Source: an uncultured Bacilli bacterium | Lineage (GTDB): Bacteria; Bacillota_I; Bacilli_A; RF39; UBA660 | Reading direction: 5' to 3' | Length of the DNA: 33,350 bases | Assembly (NCBI GenBank): GCA_947630495.1 | Contig: CANRHS010000006.1 | Location: 1 to 33,350, forward strand | In this document: piece after piece, positions 18,342-26,309 of the stretch | Layout of the letters: every line of letters starts with the position of its first letter | Numbering within the stretch: position 1 is the first letter of the stretch | Translations under genes and position numbers: made by a program | Notes under the pieces: generated by a model | What the model was told of the DNA's origin: nothing | Seen by the model: the letters and a program-made list of their open reading frames with translations, nothing else | Databases searched by the model: none

Positions 18342-18378
18342 AAAATAAAATAGGTGTTTAGGCACTTATTTTATTTTA
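18342..18378. terminator. Hairpin terminator after the CotD-like gene
   Basis: AATAAAATAGGTG-tttagg-CACTTATTTTATT, 13-bp stem with one wobble. Confidence 0.75.
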
Positions 18379-18388
18379 ACCTCTTTAC

Positions 18389-18416
18389 TTGACAAGAAAA
18401 TAAATTGGATTATAAT
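18389..18416 (+). promoter_or_regulatory. Promoter of the 18439 CDS
   Basis: TTGACA (18389-18394), 16-nt spacer, TATAAT (18411-18416). Confidence 0.75.
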
Positions 18417-18438
18417 AGTAAAAGCAACAGGAGGCAAT

Positions 18439-19317
18439 ATGAATTTTGAAGGCTTAAAAGTATATTATAAATTAATGAAAAATTACAATAACAAAAAAAT
18501 AGGTGTTAGCCTCGACTATCTAAATCAAGTATTTCTAAAGTATGTTGAAGATACCTTAGAAATTAAAGATAGTTACGATAGAATTATTAAAAAAGCCGTT
18601 TTATTATTACAAGAATTAAAATCTACTAACCCCTATCTTGCAGCATCACTCTTTAATCACTTGCTCTGGGGAGGTTATTTTTCTGCTAATAAAGAATTAG
18701 TTTATAATCAAGAAAGAATTCTTCTACCATTTTTTAATGGAGCCGTTGTTACAACTGGTAATGCTGCCTGTTTAGAGTTTTCAGATTTAGAAGCCAGAAT
18801 CATATCGGAACTAGAATTTAAAGCCTATACAATTATTTGTTGTTATAATACTACAGAAGTAATAGCTATTTCCGAAATTGATAGAAAAACAACAATGCCT
18901 TTAGAAACTGAAAATAAAGAACCTAAATCCAAGGAGTTAGAATTTAATCATGCAATTACTTTAATAGATGGAATGGATGGTTTCTTTTTAACCGATCCTA
19001 CTAATATTCAATTTTTAAATATTAAAAACTTAATCTATGGTAAATTAATTTTTGATAAATCTCATTTAATATTAGATTATGCTTCACTTGCTGTTCGAAA
19101 TGATATTAAAACTCAAGAATTAGTTGAAATTATTAAAAAAATTAAACATCAAGGTAATAAAAGAATCTTAACTTCTAAGAAAACTATTGAAATATTCAAA
19201 CAAGCAAAATCAATATTTAATGATAATAAAAACATAATTGAAGATTATTACTCAGATACTAAAGAAGATATTGATGATGTAAGTAAGAAATTAATTAAAT
19301 TTTATGCCAAAAAATAA
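18439..19317 (+). CDS. Hypothetical protein with possible transglutaminase-like Cys/His/Asp signature
   Basis: GNAACLEFSDLEARIISELEFKAYTI ... FNHAITLIDGMDGFFLTDPTN resembles transglutaminase-core Cys and His/Asp motifs; AGGAGG RBS. Confidence 0.55.
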   Translation: MNFEGLKVYYKLMKNYNNKKIGVSLDYLNQVFLKYVEDTLEIKDSYDRIIKKAVLLLQELKSTNPYLAASLFNHLLWGGYFSANKELVYNQERILLPFFNGAVVTTGNAACLEFSDLEARIISELEFKAYTIICCYNTTEVIAISEIDRKTTMPLETENKEPKSKELEFNHAITLIDGMDGFFLTDPTNIQFLNIKNLIYGKLIFDKSHLILDYASLAVRNDIKTQELVEIIKKIKHQGNKRILTSKKTIEIFKQAKSIFNDNKNIIEDYYSDTKEDIDDVSKKLIKFYAKK

Positions 19318-19338
19318 GTGCCCCGGCACTTATTTTAA
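19313..19338. terminator. Bidirectional terminator between convergent genes
   Basis: AAAATAAGTGCC/GGCACTTATTTT, 12-bp inverted repeat over both gene ends. Confidence 0.8.
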
Positions 19339-19599
19339 TTCAACTTCTTTAGTTACAATTTTCTTAGTATTATTGAAGATATCATACATTCCTCCAGCCG
19401 TTATTCCAGATAATAAAATCGCAGCATCCAAATCTTTCGTGATTATCCATTCAATAACCGCAACTATAACTCCAATAGCCAGATTTTGAAGGGGTATTAA
19501 TTCATCTTTAATAAATTTAACTTTCTTTGAAAAGAACCCCAATATCATGGTAACTAAAAATGTAACCAAAGTAATTATCTCAGTAGTTCCCATATCCAC
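19330..19599 (-). CDS. Phage-type holin family small membrane protein
   Basis: Two TM segments (IITLVTFLVTMILGFFS; LAIGVIVAVIEWIITKDLDAAILLSGITAGGMYD) resembling A118-like holins. Confidence 0.6.
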   Translation of the reverse strand: MDMGTTEIITLVTFLVTMILGFFSKKVKFIKDELIPLQNLAIGVIVAVIEWIITKDLDAAILLSGITAGGMYDIFNNTKKIVTKEVELK

Positions 19600-19640
19600 C
19601 TCTGGTAAATTATATGTTAATATTTTTTAAATATTAATAA

Positions 19641-20084
19641 TTATCTAGTAATCCCGGAACTTTCTAAGATTTTATCTTGCAAACTAAACATAACTTCTTC
19701 GTCTTCCTTTTTCATATGATCATACCCAAGAAGATGTAACATTCCGTGAACTGCTAAAAAACATAACTCTCTGGTATTAGAATGCCCATATTCTAAAGCC
19801 TGACTATGAACTTTATCAATTGAAATATAAATATCACCTAAAACTCTCTCTTTAGGATTAAAAGTCTTATCATCTTCAAGTGCAAAACTAATAACATCGG
19901 TTTCTCGATCAATTCCCCTATAGTTCTTATTAAGTTCATGAATATAATTATTATCAACAATAATTACATTAAATTCAAGCTTTTTTAAATCTAATATTTT
20001 TAATCCATTTTTTAATACTTTTAAAACTATTTTAAAGTCATCATCTAAATTTTCTTCTGTTTCATTAAATAAACCTATTTTCAT
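19641..20084 (-). CDS. ybeY: Endoribonuclease YbeY (rRNA maturation)
   Basis: NYRGIDRETDVISFAL, LGDIYIS, FLAVHGMLHLLGYDH. Confidence 0.95.
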   Translation of the reverse strand: MKIGLFNETEENLDDDFKIVLKVLKNGLKILDLKKLEFNVIIVDNNYIHELNKNYRGIDRETDVISFALEDDKTFNPKERVLGDIYISIDKVHSQALEYGHSNTRELCFLAVHGMLHLLGYDHMKKEDEEVMFSLQDKILESSGITR

Positions 20085-20091
20085 TTCTACC

Positions 20092-20745
20092 TCACATCAT
20101 TATATATAAAAGAATAACTGTTGCAATTATAATTCCTGATATTAAAATGGTACTAATTGTCTTTTTAGACATATTATCAGTTACTTTATCTAATATTCTA
20201 TAAATAAAATATCCAAGCATTCCTCCAATTATATTAAGCATTATATCATCAACATCAAAACATCTTCCAATTACTAATTGAACTGTTTCAATGGAAAGTG
20301 ATACTAATAAGATAAGTAAGAAAGCAACTCTTTTTTTATCTAATCTTAAATAATAAGAAGCATAAAAACCATATGGCATAAATAAAACAATATTTCCTAT
20401 AACATTTTTATAAAATAACTTTGAACCAATCATATACCTTGTTACTTCTTTAAAAGGAATAAAGTTATTACCATAAGAAGTTACATCTTGATAGGTTACT
20501 ACTTGGAAAAACATTAAAATATAAACAATAAATATTAAAGTAAGTATTTCTTCATAAAGAACAAATTTAGGTTTATATTTAATTAAATACATAATTCGAA
20601 GTGATACTATTGCAACTATCGATACCGCAACAACTGGCCAGGTTATTTTCATAACTTCTAGTAGACTATCAGCTAAATTAAACATATTATTCTTCCTTTT
20701 CTTTAATATCTTCCTTAATTTCACTATAAGCAGTGATGTTTTCAT
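20092..20745 (-). CDS. VanZ-family membrane protein
   Basis: NVIGNIVLFMPYGFYASY...SIETVQLVIGRCFDVDDIMLNIIGGMLGYFIY. Confidence 0.88.
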   Translation of the reverse strand: MKTSLLIVKLRKILKKRKNNMFNLADSLLEVMKITWPVVAVSIVAIVSLRIMYLIKYKPKFVLYEEILTLIFIVYILMFFQVVTYQDVTSYGNNFIPFKEVTRYMIGSKLFYKNVIGNIVLFMPYGFYASYYLRLDKKRVAFLLILLVSLSIETVQLVIGRCFDVDDIMLNIIGGMLGYFIYRILDKVTDNMSKKTISTILISGIIIATVILLYIMM

Positions 20746-21835
20746 ATACCTTAAAAAAGATATCTACATCTATTGTACTATTATTTACAATAATTTTCAA
20801 TTTTTTTTGTGATAAAATTTTGGAATCTTTGGGTAATTTAGCTAAAATCTTACTTCTTGCAACCTTCAACGCCTCTTCATACGCTTCATCCACTGTATAA
20901 ACATTATCTTCATCTATTACTTCCTCTACTTTTTCATAACTAAACTTAAAGGGTAAAAACTTATGAGCAAATATCTTAGTCTCTTCTATTTCTTCATCTT
21001 GAAACTTCGTTTTATCAAATAAATTATATTTTTTATTAAAAACAGTTAAACTTAACCTTTTCTTGGTTTTACCTGTTAAACTCTTCTTGGAATAAGCAAT
21101 TGGATATGATACATGAACATTATACCAAGTCTCTCCATAAATAGTGGCATCAGCTCTTACTCGATCAACCACTTCCTCCTTATGAACAATCTCACCACTA
21201 ACAACACTTTCACCCTTCTTAACATAATCATTTAACTTCTTAACAATACTTCCTTTCGTTGCTTCAATTGATAAGATAATCGCGTTTTTTGCTGCAACAA
21301 CATTTCTGGGAGTCATATCTGTATCACTTTGATTAATAATTCTTTTTTCAACTTCAACTATATAACTAGCACCTACTCTAGTAATCTCAAGCCACTCTAA
21401 TCGATCCTTATTATTATCTAAAATGTCTTTCTTAATCTTTTCTTTATCACTATAACTCCGAACAAACTTATATAAACTAAGACCCTTACTTTCTAACTCT
21501 CTTCTTACTAACTCTTCTATTTCTTTATCATCAGTTTTAATATCTATTTTAAATATTATATTTGATAAAAATATAATTAAACTAAGACCAAGTATTACCA
21601 TAATAAAAAAAAGATAATGTTTTTTTAATAATTCTTTATACTTAATTAATCCCTTATATCCTATAAACTCTATATTATATATTTTCTTAAATTTATCTAA
21701 TTTAATATAATTATCATAGTCTAAATAAAGTAAATAATAATTATCCTGTTTCTTAATCTTATTTATATATATATGATAACTAACTATTCTTTTAAAATAT
21801 TTACTTTCTATTTTAACAATATAAATATTTTGCAT
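20687..21835 (-). CDS. yqfD: Sporulation protein YqfD
   Basis: Single N-terminal TM, EITRVGASYIVEVEKRI, DMTPRNVVAAKNAIILSIEATKGSIVKKLNDYVKKGESVVSG; adjacent to YqfC-like gene and ybeY cluster. Confidence 0.88.
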   Translation of the reverse strand: MQNIYIVKIESKYFKRIVSYHIYINKIKKQDNYYLLYLDYDNYIKLDKFKKIYNIEFIGYKGLIKYKELLKKHYLFFIMVILGLSLIIFLSNIIFKIDIKTDDKEIEELVRRELESKGLSLYKFVRSYSDKEKIKKDILDNNKDRLEWLEITRVGASYIVEVEKRIINQSDTDMTPRNVVAAKNAIILSIEATKGSIVKKLNDYVKKGESVVSGEIVHKEEVVDRVRADATIYGETWYNVHVSYPIAYSKKSLTGKTKKRLSLTVFNKKYNLFDKTKFQDEEIEETKIFAHKFLPFKFSYEKVEEVIDEDNVYTVDEAYEEALKVARSKILAKLPKDSKILSQKKLKIIVNNSTIDVDIFFKVYENITAYSEIKEDIKEKEE

Positions 21836-21842
21836 AACTCAC

Positions 21843-22070
21843 CTACAATTCAATTCTTTTAATACATCCTCCAATTAAAACTTCATTATCTAATAACTTT
21901 AATAAAGTTAAGTCACTACCTACTATTACTATTTCTTTAGTATCTTTTAAAAGTATTATTTTATCACTTGTTAATAACAATATTTCTTCATAATTAGAAA
22001 CATCTAATTTATTATCTTTATAAATAAGTTCTAATTTACTTGAATTTAAATATTCTTTTATCTTTCCCAT
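21843..22070 (-). CDS. yqfC: YqfC/YabP-family sporulation protein
   Basis: Small protein directly upstream of yqfD with pattern LDVSNYEEILLLTSDKIILL...GSDLTLLKLLDNEVLIGGCIKRIEL. Confidence 0.75.
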   Translation of the reverse strand: MGKIKEYLNSSKLELIYKDNKLDVSNYEEILLLTSDKIILLKDTKEIVIVGSDLTLLKLLDNEVLIGGCIKRIEL

Positions 22071-22151
22071 ATCTAATATATTTTATTAAAATTATGTAAA
22101 GTTTATACCAATTGAAATTAAAAAATGTTATACTTGATTAGGAGGGTATTT

Positions 22152-22718
22152 ATGAAAAAGTATTTATATATTGATTGTGATGGTGTTATTTATAACAGTG
22201 TCTCTTTAGCATTTAAGGAAATGGAAGAAATGGGGGTTGATACTAAAAATCAAGTTCAAATAGATAATTATTTTAAACATGTTAACTGGGATCATTTAAT
22301 AAATAAGGATACTGTTATCAATGATAGTCTTACTAAGATTAAAGATTTAATAGATAGTAATGAATTTATAAAAGTTAAAGTTCTAACCCATATTTCTTGT
22401 TTTTATGAAGCTATTTTTAAAACGGAAGAGATTGAATCTCAAGTTCCAGGAGTTCAAGTTATTACACTTCCAAGATTAATTGGTAAAGAAACAATCCTTG
22501 ATCCTAGTAATAGTATTTTAGTAGATGATGCTTTATATAAGATTAAAGATTGGGTTAAAAAAGGTGGCATTGGTGTTTGGTTTAATCAAAATGTAACAAA
22601 TATTGTTGAACCATTTGAACTTGATGATAGTCAAGACTATTATATAACTAATAATTTAGAAGATTTAATTAAAATAAATGAATTACTTCATAGTAAACAA
22701 AAAGTAAGAAAATTCTAA
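22152..22718 (+). CDS. HAD-like 5'-nucleotidase (NT5C-type)
   Basis: YLYIDCDGVIYNS (DxDG), ILVDDALYKIKDWVKKGGIGVWFNQ. ATG at 22152 follows AGGAGGG; the listed ORF starts at 22125. Confidence 0.7.
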   Translation: MKKYLYIDCDGVIYNSVSLAFKEMEEMGVDTKNQVQIDNYFKHVNWDHLINKDTVINDSLTKIKDLIDSNEFIKVKVLTHISCFYEAIFKTEEIESQVPGVQVITLPRLIGKETILDPSNSILVDDALYKIKDWVKKGGIGVWFNQNVTNIVEPFELDDSQDYYITNNLEDLIKINELLHSKQKVRKF

Positions 22719-22729
22719 TTCTTACTTTA
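22702..22729. terminator. Bidirectional terminator between convergent genes
   Basis: AAAGTAAGAA(22702-22711)/TTCTTACTTT(22720-22729), 10-bp perfect stem overlapping both stops. Confidence 0.8.
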
Positions 22730-23177
22730 TTTTTTTCTCAATAATTTTACTATTTATTAATTTCTTTAATAACTTTCTTTTTCTTTTATTATCTATATCT
22801 CTAAAGAACTCTATCTCAACTGTTTGCCAGATTAAAACCCAACCTCCAATTAAGAATAATTCTTGGGGTATAGCTCTATCATTTAAAATTCTTGATATAA
22901 CTAACATGATTATTCCAACTAAAAAGTAAATAACTTGCATCTTATTATTATTAAAATGTTCTTTTATCATTAAGTTATATTCCATCTTTAAACTATTTCT
23001 TAAAATATCTTCTAAAGGTTTATCTATCTTTTTATTTAATACTATAGTTATATCTCCATCTACTTCTTTACAATTATCAAGAATAAATTTAATTAACTCT
23101 AAAGACACTAACTCTTTATTATATTTTGAAAAGAAATCATCTAAATCCATAATATCAACATCAATTACTTTTTCCAT
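22722..23177 (-). CDS. Hypothetical membrane protein
   Basis: MQVIYFLVGIIMLVISRIL and ELFLIGGWVLIWQTVEIEFF TM-like segments. Confidence 0.65.
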   Translation of the reverse strand: MEKVIDVDIMDLDDFFSKYNKELVSLELIKFILDNCKEVDGDITIVLNKKIDKPLEDILRNSLKMEYNLMIKEHFNNNKMQVIYFLVGIIMLVISRILNDRAIPQELFLIGGWVLIWQTVEIEFFRDIDNKRKRKLLKKLINSKIIEKKIK

Positions 23178-23497
23178 TATCTAACCTTTACCTTTTCTTT
23201 TACTTTTTCTTTTTCTATATCATGACATATAAAATATACTTCTTTATTATCTTTAACATATTTACCTATTCTATAACTTTTATTATCAATCATAAAGGTA
23301 ATATACTCGCCTACTTCTGTTTTATAACTATAGTTATCACTAGATATCATCTTATATACTTTAGATATTAATTCTATATTTTTCTTATCTAAATCATTAT
23401 CCATGTAATCTAAAAAACTATCTTCAACAACAATATATCTTTCTAATATCTTCTTAACCCATGTTAGATACTTTTGATAAAATATCTTCTCATCCAT
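23177..23497 (-). CDS. Hypothetical protein
   Basis: ORF with GAAGGTGA RBS, overlapping its downstream neighbour at the stop/start. Confidence 0.65.
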   Translation of the reverse strand: MDEKIFYQKYLTWVKKILERYIVVEDSFLDYMDNDLDKKNIELISKVYKMISSDNYSYKTEVGEYITFMIDNKSYRIGKYVKDNKEVYFICHDIEKEKVKEKVKVR

Positions 23498-23501
23498 TAC
23501 T

Positions 23502-24097
23502 TCACCTTCTTTTAACTTTTATTTTTTCTAAACTATTATTAACTCTATCTTCAATTGCTTGAATTGGTATATTACTTGCATATTCTTCTAAAATATTATC
23601 TAATTTAATTAACTTAGTATCTATCATTTTCTTTCTATTAGTAATATTATCTTCCATTATATCGTTATCTATATAATTACCTAATCTTTTTACATAATAA
23701 CGATATCCATTTAATTTAGTACTAATACCTATTTCATATACTATATCATTATATCTAATTAAATAATAACTTTTAAAAAAAGAAAAGTTAACAGAAACCC
23801 AATATTTAAATAAATATAATTATAACTTGCATACTTACTAACTATATTATATAACAATCTAATTTTCTTCATATTTATTTTATCAGTATCTAATAAATCT
23901 TTATATCTTAAATTACTAACATAATTTTCTCCAAATAAAGGAACTTGTTCTGTAAAATGTTCAATCCAAGTAATATACTCTAAACTATTCTTAATTTCTA
24001 AAGTAGCTCTTTCTTCATACTCTGAATAATGTTTAAATAATTCAATCCTTTCTTTAATATTCTTAATTATACTTTTCTTATCTGATATATCCATCAA
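23502..24097 (-). CDS. Hypothetical protein in two frames (0-frame 24097-23759, then -1 frame to 23502)
   Basis: The -1 frame downstream is open without an ATG near its beginning: FFKSYYLIRYNDIVYEIGISTKLNGYRYYVKRLGNYIDNDIMEDN...KIKVKRR*. The junction lies at CTTTTTTTAAAAG (T TTT TTA). Confidence 0.6.
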
Positions 24098-24175
24098 AAC
24101 CTCCTAGGACTAATCCTAATTAAATTATAAAGTATTTTTCTAATTAAGTCTATATTTTTTAACTATTATTTAAAA

Positions 24176-24210
24176 AAACTGATAAAATAATTTAATATTT
24201 TTATCAGTTT
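24176..24210 (-). terminator. Terminator downstream of the 24277-25956 gene
   Basis: AAACTGATAAAA/TTTTATCAGTTT 12-bp stem, T-run on the minus strand. Confidence 0.75.
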
Positions 24211-24246
24211 CTAGATTAATATTTATAATTTGTATCAAGTTAGCCT

Positions 24247-24276
24247 GTCCCTCTCGGACTTCGCCCTCGTGGGGAC
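24247..24276 (-). repeat. GC-rich stem-loop directly after the stop codon of the SipW-type protein
   Basis: Minus strand GTCCC-CACGAGGGCGAAGTCCGAGA-GGGAC, with internal GGGC-GAA-GTCC pairing. Confidence 0.6.
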
Positions 24277-25956
24277 TCAGGATACTAGGGCGTATGGTGT
24301 CAAACTTGTTCCATCTCCATTATCAATTATTGCGGTAGATTTGAGATAAAGGGCTGGCCGCACGCCGCCGGTGAGATTCGCACCGACGTAGCCAACGTCG
24401 CCGTCACTATTCCAGCCAGCGACACGGCCAGAGTCGAAGGAGGAGGGCGACAAGAACCACTCATAATTATCATGATTAGCAGAAGTTAACCAACTGGTTT
24501 CATAAGCTTCGTTGTAATACTCTCCTAAAGTAGTTTCATTCCAATAAGTACTATCGGCACTAAAACCATAATCTGATGGATACATTAAAGCAACACTACC
24601 TGACCAATTGGCTTGATTTCCACTCCAGATATCTCCTCCACTACATTCTTCATATTCTTCTTCAACCATACTACAACTTGCACTTTCTCTTTCATGTTCA
24701 TACGATAATGCTGAAGTATCTGTATTATAATTAAAGTTTCCTAAGTAATATTTTGTCTCAGCAATCATATTTTTGGCATTATCATATAAGGAATTTAAAT
24801 ATCCTTTATCTTGCATTTCATCACCTTTTGAATTTAGCCAATACTGAAGTCCTGCTGTTGTCCAGTCATTATAATAATTATCGTCATTCCAATTCCAATA
24901 AGCACTATTTTCTGAATAATCTTTCATAAATTTAGCATTACTTAAAGGTAATACTTTATACGATGAAAAATTATTAAGTTTTCCTGATGTCAATTCACCT
25001 TTTATATAATAATTTTTACCACCTACAACATAAGTTTCAGGAAATACTCCTGTTAATACTTCATTTCTTACTATTTTTAAATGTTCTTCATTATTTTCAT
25101 CTTTAAATACTCCAATTATTCTCCAAGTCTCACAATTATCTCCATTTTGTTCCATATTATCTTGACAATTGAAATATACATAATTATTTACATTTGTTCC
25201 AGAATATCGATATTCTCTTATATTACTACTTTCTTGAGTTACTTTCGTATTTGTATTTGTTACTCCTACTACTCCTCCAGTTTGACCTAATGTTTCTTTA
25301 ACTATTTCAGTTCCTAAAGGTTTATCTAATTCTTTAGGTGTAAAGTCTCCATTTACAGATACCTTGACACTTGCAAATGCATCTGTATTCCAAGTAGTCA
25401 TATCCATATCTGATGAACTTGCATCATCTCCGGCTCCTAAGTGCATTTCACTTGATACCCACATATATAACTTATAAGTTATCTTAGTATCTGTTCTTGT
25501 ATTTGCTGCAATGGTATTTACCCAGATTTTTTTACCATTTTCAAAATCAGAATACTTTCCAGCCTTTATTACTTCAGTTTCTTCTCCTCCTGGTAATTGT
25601 TCAGTCAATCTAAATCTTATGAACTTATCTGGTATTCTTGTATGTCTATTCTCTGCTTCTTCTCCCCAACTAATTACTATTTCATACCAAATTGGTTTAC
25701 TATAAGTATTCTTTCCTTCAATTGTAAACTCAAATACTTGACTTGGGTCATATGTACTTGTTGGCATAGCATTTTGAATATTTATAGTATTACTTGATTC
25801 AGTATACTTCATATAAATTTCGCCTGCAACCAACTGTTGGTTTTCACCAACCTTAAAATAATTCCATAATGAATAGGTTGCTCCTATTGTTAAAGTTAAT
25901 ACTAATAGAATTGCTCCTATTACTATTATTTTCTTTTCCTTGGCATATTTTTCCAT
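24277..25956 (-). CDS. SipW-type signal-anchored surface protein with C-terminal GVRPALYL (FGE/C-lectin-like) domain
   Basis: KKIIVIGAILLVLTLTIGATYSLWNYFKVG...LVAGEIYMKYTES; C-terminal WFLSPSSFDSGRVAGWNSDGDVGYVGANLTGGVRPALYLKS. ATG at 25956 follows AGGAGG; the listed ORF extends to 26016. Confidence 0.75.
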   Translation of the reverse strand: MEKYAKEKKIIVIGAILLVLTLTIGATYSLWNYFKVGENQQLVAGEIYMKYTESSNTINIQNAMPTSTYDPSQVFEFTIEGKNTYSKPIWYEIVISWGEEAENRHTRIPDKFIRFRLTEQLPGGEETEVIKAGKYSDFENGKKIWVNTIAANTRTDTKITYKLYMWVSSEMHLGAGDDASSSDMDMTTWNTDAFASVKVSVNGDFTPKELDKPLGTEIVKETLGQTGGVVGVTNTNTKVTQESSNIREYRYSGTNVNNYVYFNCQDNMEQNGDNCETWRIIGVFKDENNEEHLKIVRNEVLTGVFPETYVVGGKNYYIKGELTSGKLNNFSSYKVLPLSNAKFMKDYSENSAYWNWNDDNYYNDWTTAGLQYWLNSKGDEMQDKGYLNSLYDNAKNMIAETKYYLGNFNYNTDTSALSYEHERESASCSMVEEEYEECSGGDIWSGNQANWSGSVALMYPSDYGFSADSTYWNETTLGEYYNEAYETSWLTSANHDNYEWFLSPSSFDSGRVAGWNSDGDVGYVGANLTGGVRPALYLKSTAIIDNGDGTSLTPYALVS

Positions 25957-26043
25957 TTCTTTTTTCCTCCTCTTCTTGGAAAATCTTCCCTTTATTCTAA
26001 TAATATTATAAGACAAATTCTTGGACTTTTCAAGTCAATTTTT

Positions 26044-26091
26044 AAAAAGACACAGAAAAGATAGTATTAATATACTACTTCCCTATGTCTT
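26044..26091 (-). terminator. Terminator of a small minus-strand transcript
   Basis: AAGACACAG(26047-26055)/CTATGTCTT(26083-26091) outer stem plus inner TAGTAT/ATACTA stem, T-run on the minus strand. Confidence 0.7.
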
Positions 26092-26118
26092 AACTTGTTA
26101 TATTTAATTAATTTTATC

Positions 26119-26205
26119 TTATGAGATAAGTTTGTATACCCCCCCCATGGTAAACTGAATGCTAACTTTATTTGTTGATACATTACATATATTTTTGCTT
26201 GTCAT
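26119..26205 (-). CDS. Putative 28-aa small ORF (MTSKNICNVSTNKVSIQFTMGGVYKLIS)
   Basis: Promoter upstream (26239-26266), purine-rich region GGAAAGGAAGTGA upstream of the ATG, terminator downstream. Confidence 0.4.
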   Translation of the reverse strand: MTSKNICNVSTNKVSIQFTMGGVYKLIS

Positions 26206-26238
26206 GAAGGGTCACTTCCTTTCCTATCCTATATATAC

Positions 26239-26266
26239 ATAATATCATAAATTTTCAAATAATCAA
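26239..26266 (-). promoter_or_regulatory. Promoter of the small transcript
   Basis: Minus strand TTGATT (26261-26266), 16-nt spacer, TATTAT (26239-26244); resembles the antisense promoters at 16512-16540 and 16761-16789. Confidence 0.6.
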
Positions 26267-26309
26267 GTATAATTTGCAAAATTAGATGTAAAGTTTACAA
26301 AAAAAGAAG

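Noticed and set aside
17947-18342. Minus-strand 131-aa ORF
   Set aside because: Antisense to the CotD-like gene, which has the SD and the family-like composition.
19304-19489. Plus-strand 61-aa ORF
   Set aside because: Antisense to the holin-like CDS and across the bidirectional terminator.
25081-25797. Three plus-strand ORFs of 64-69 aa
   Set aside because: Antisense shadows of the SipW-type surface protein.
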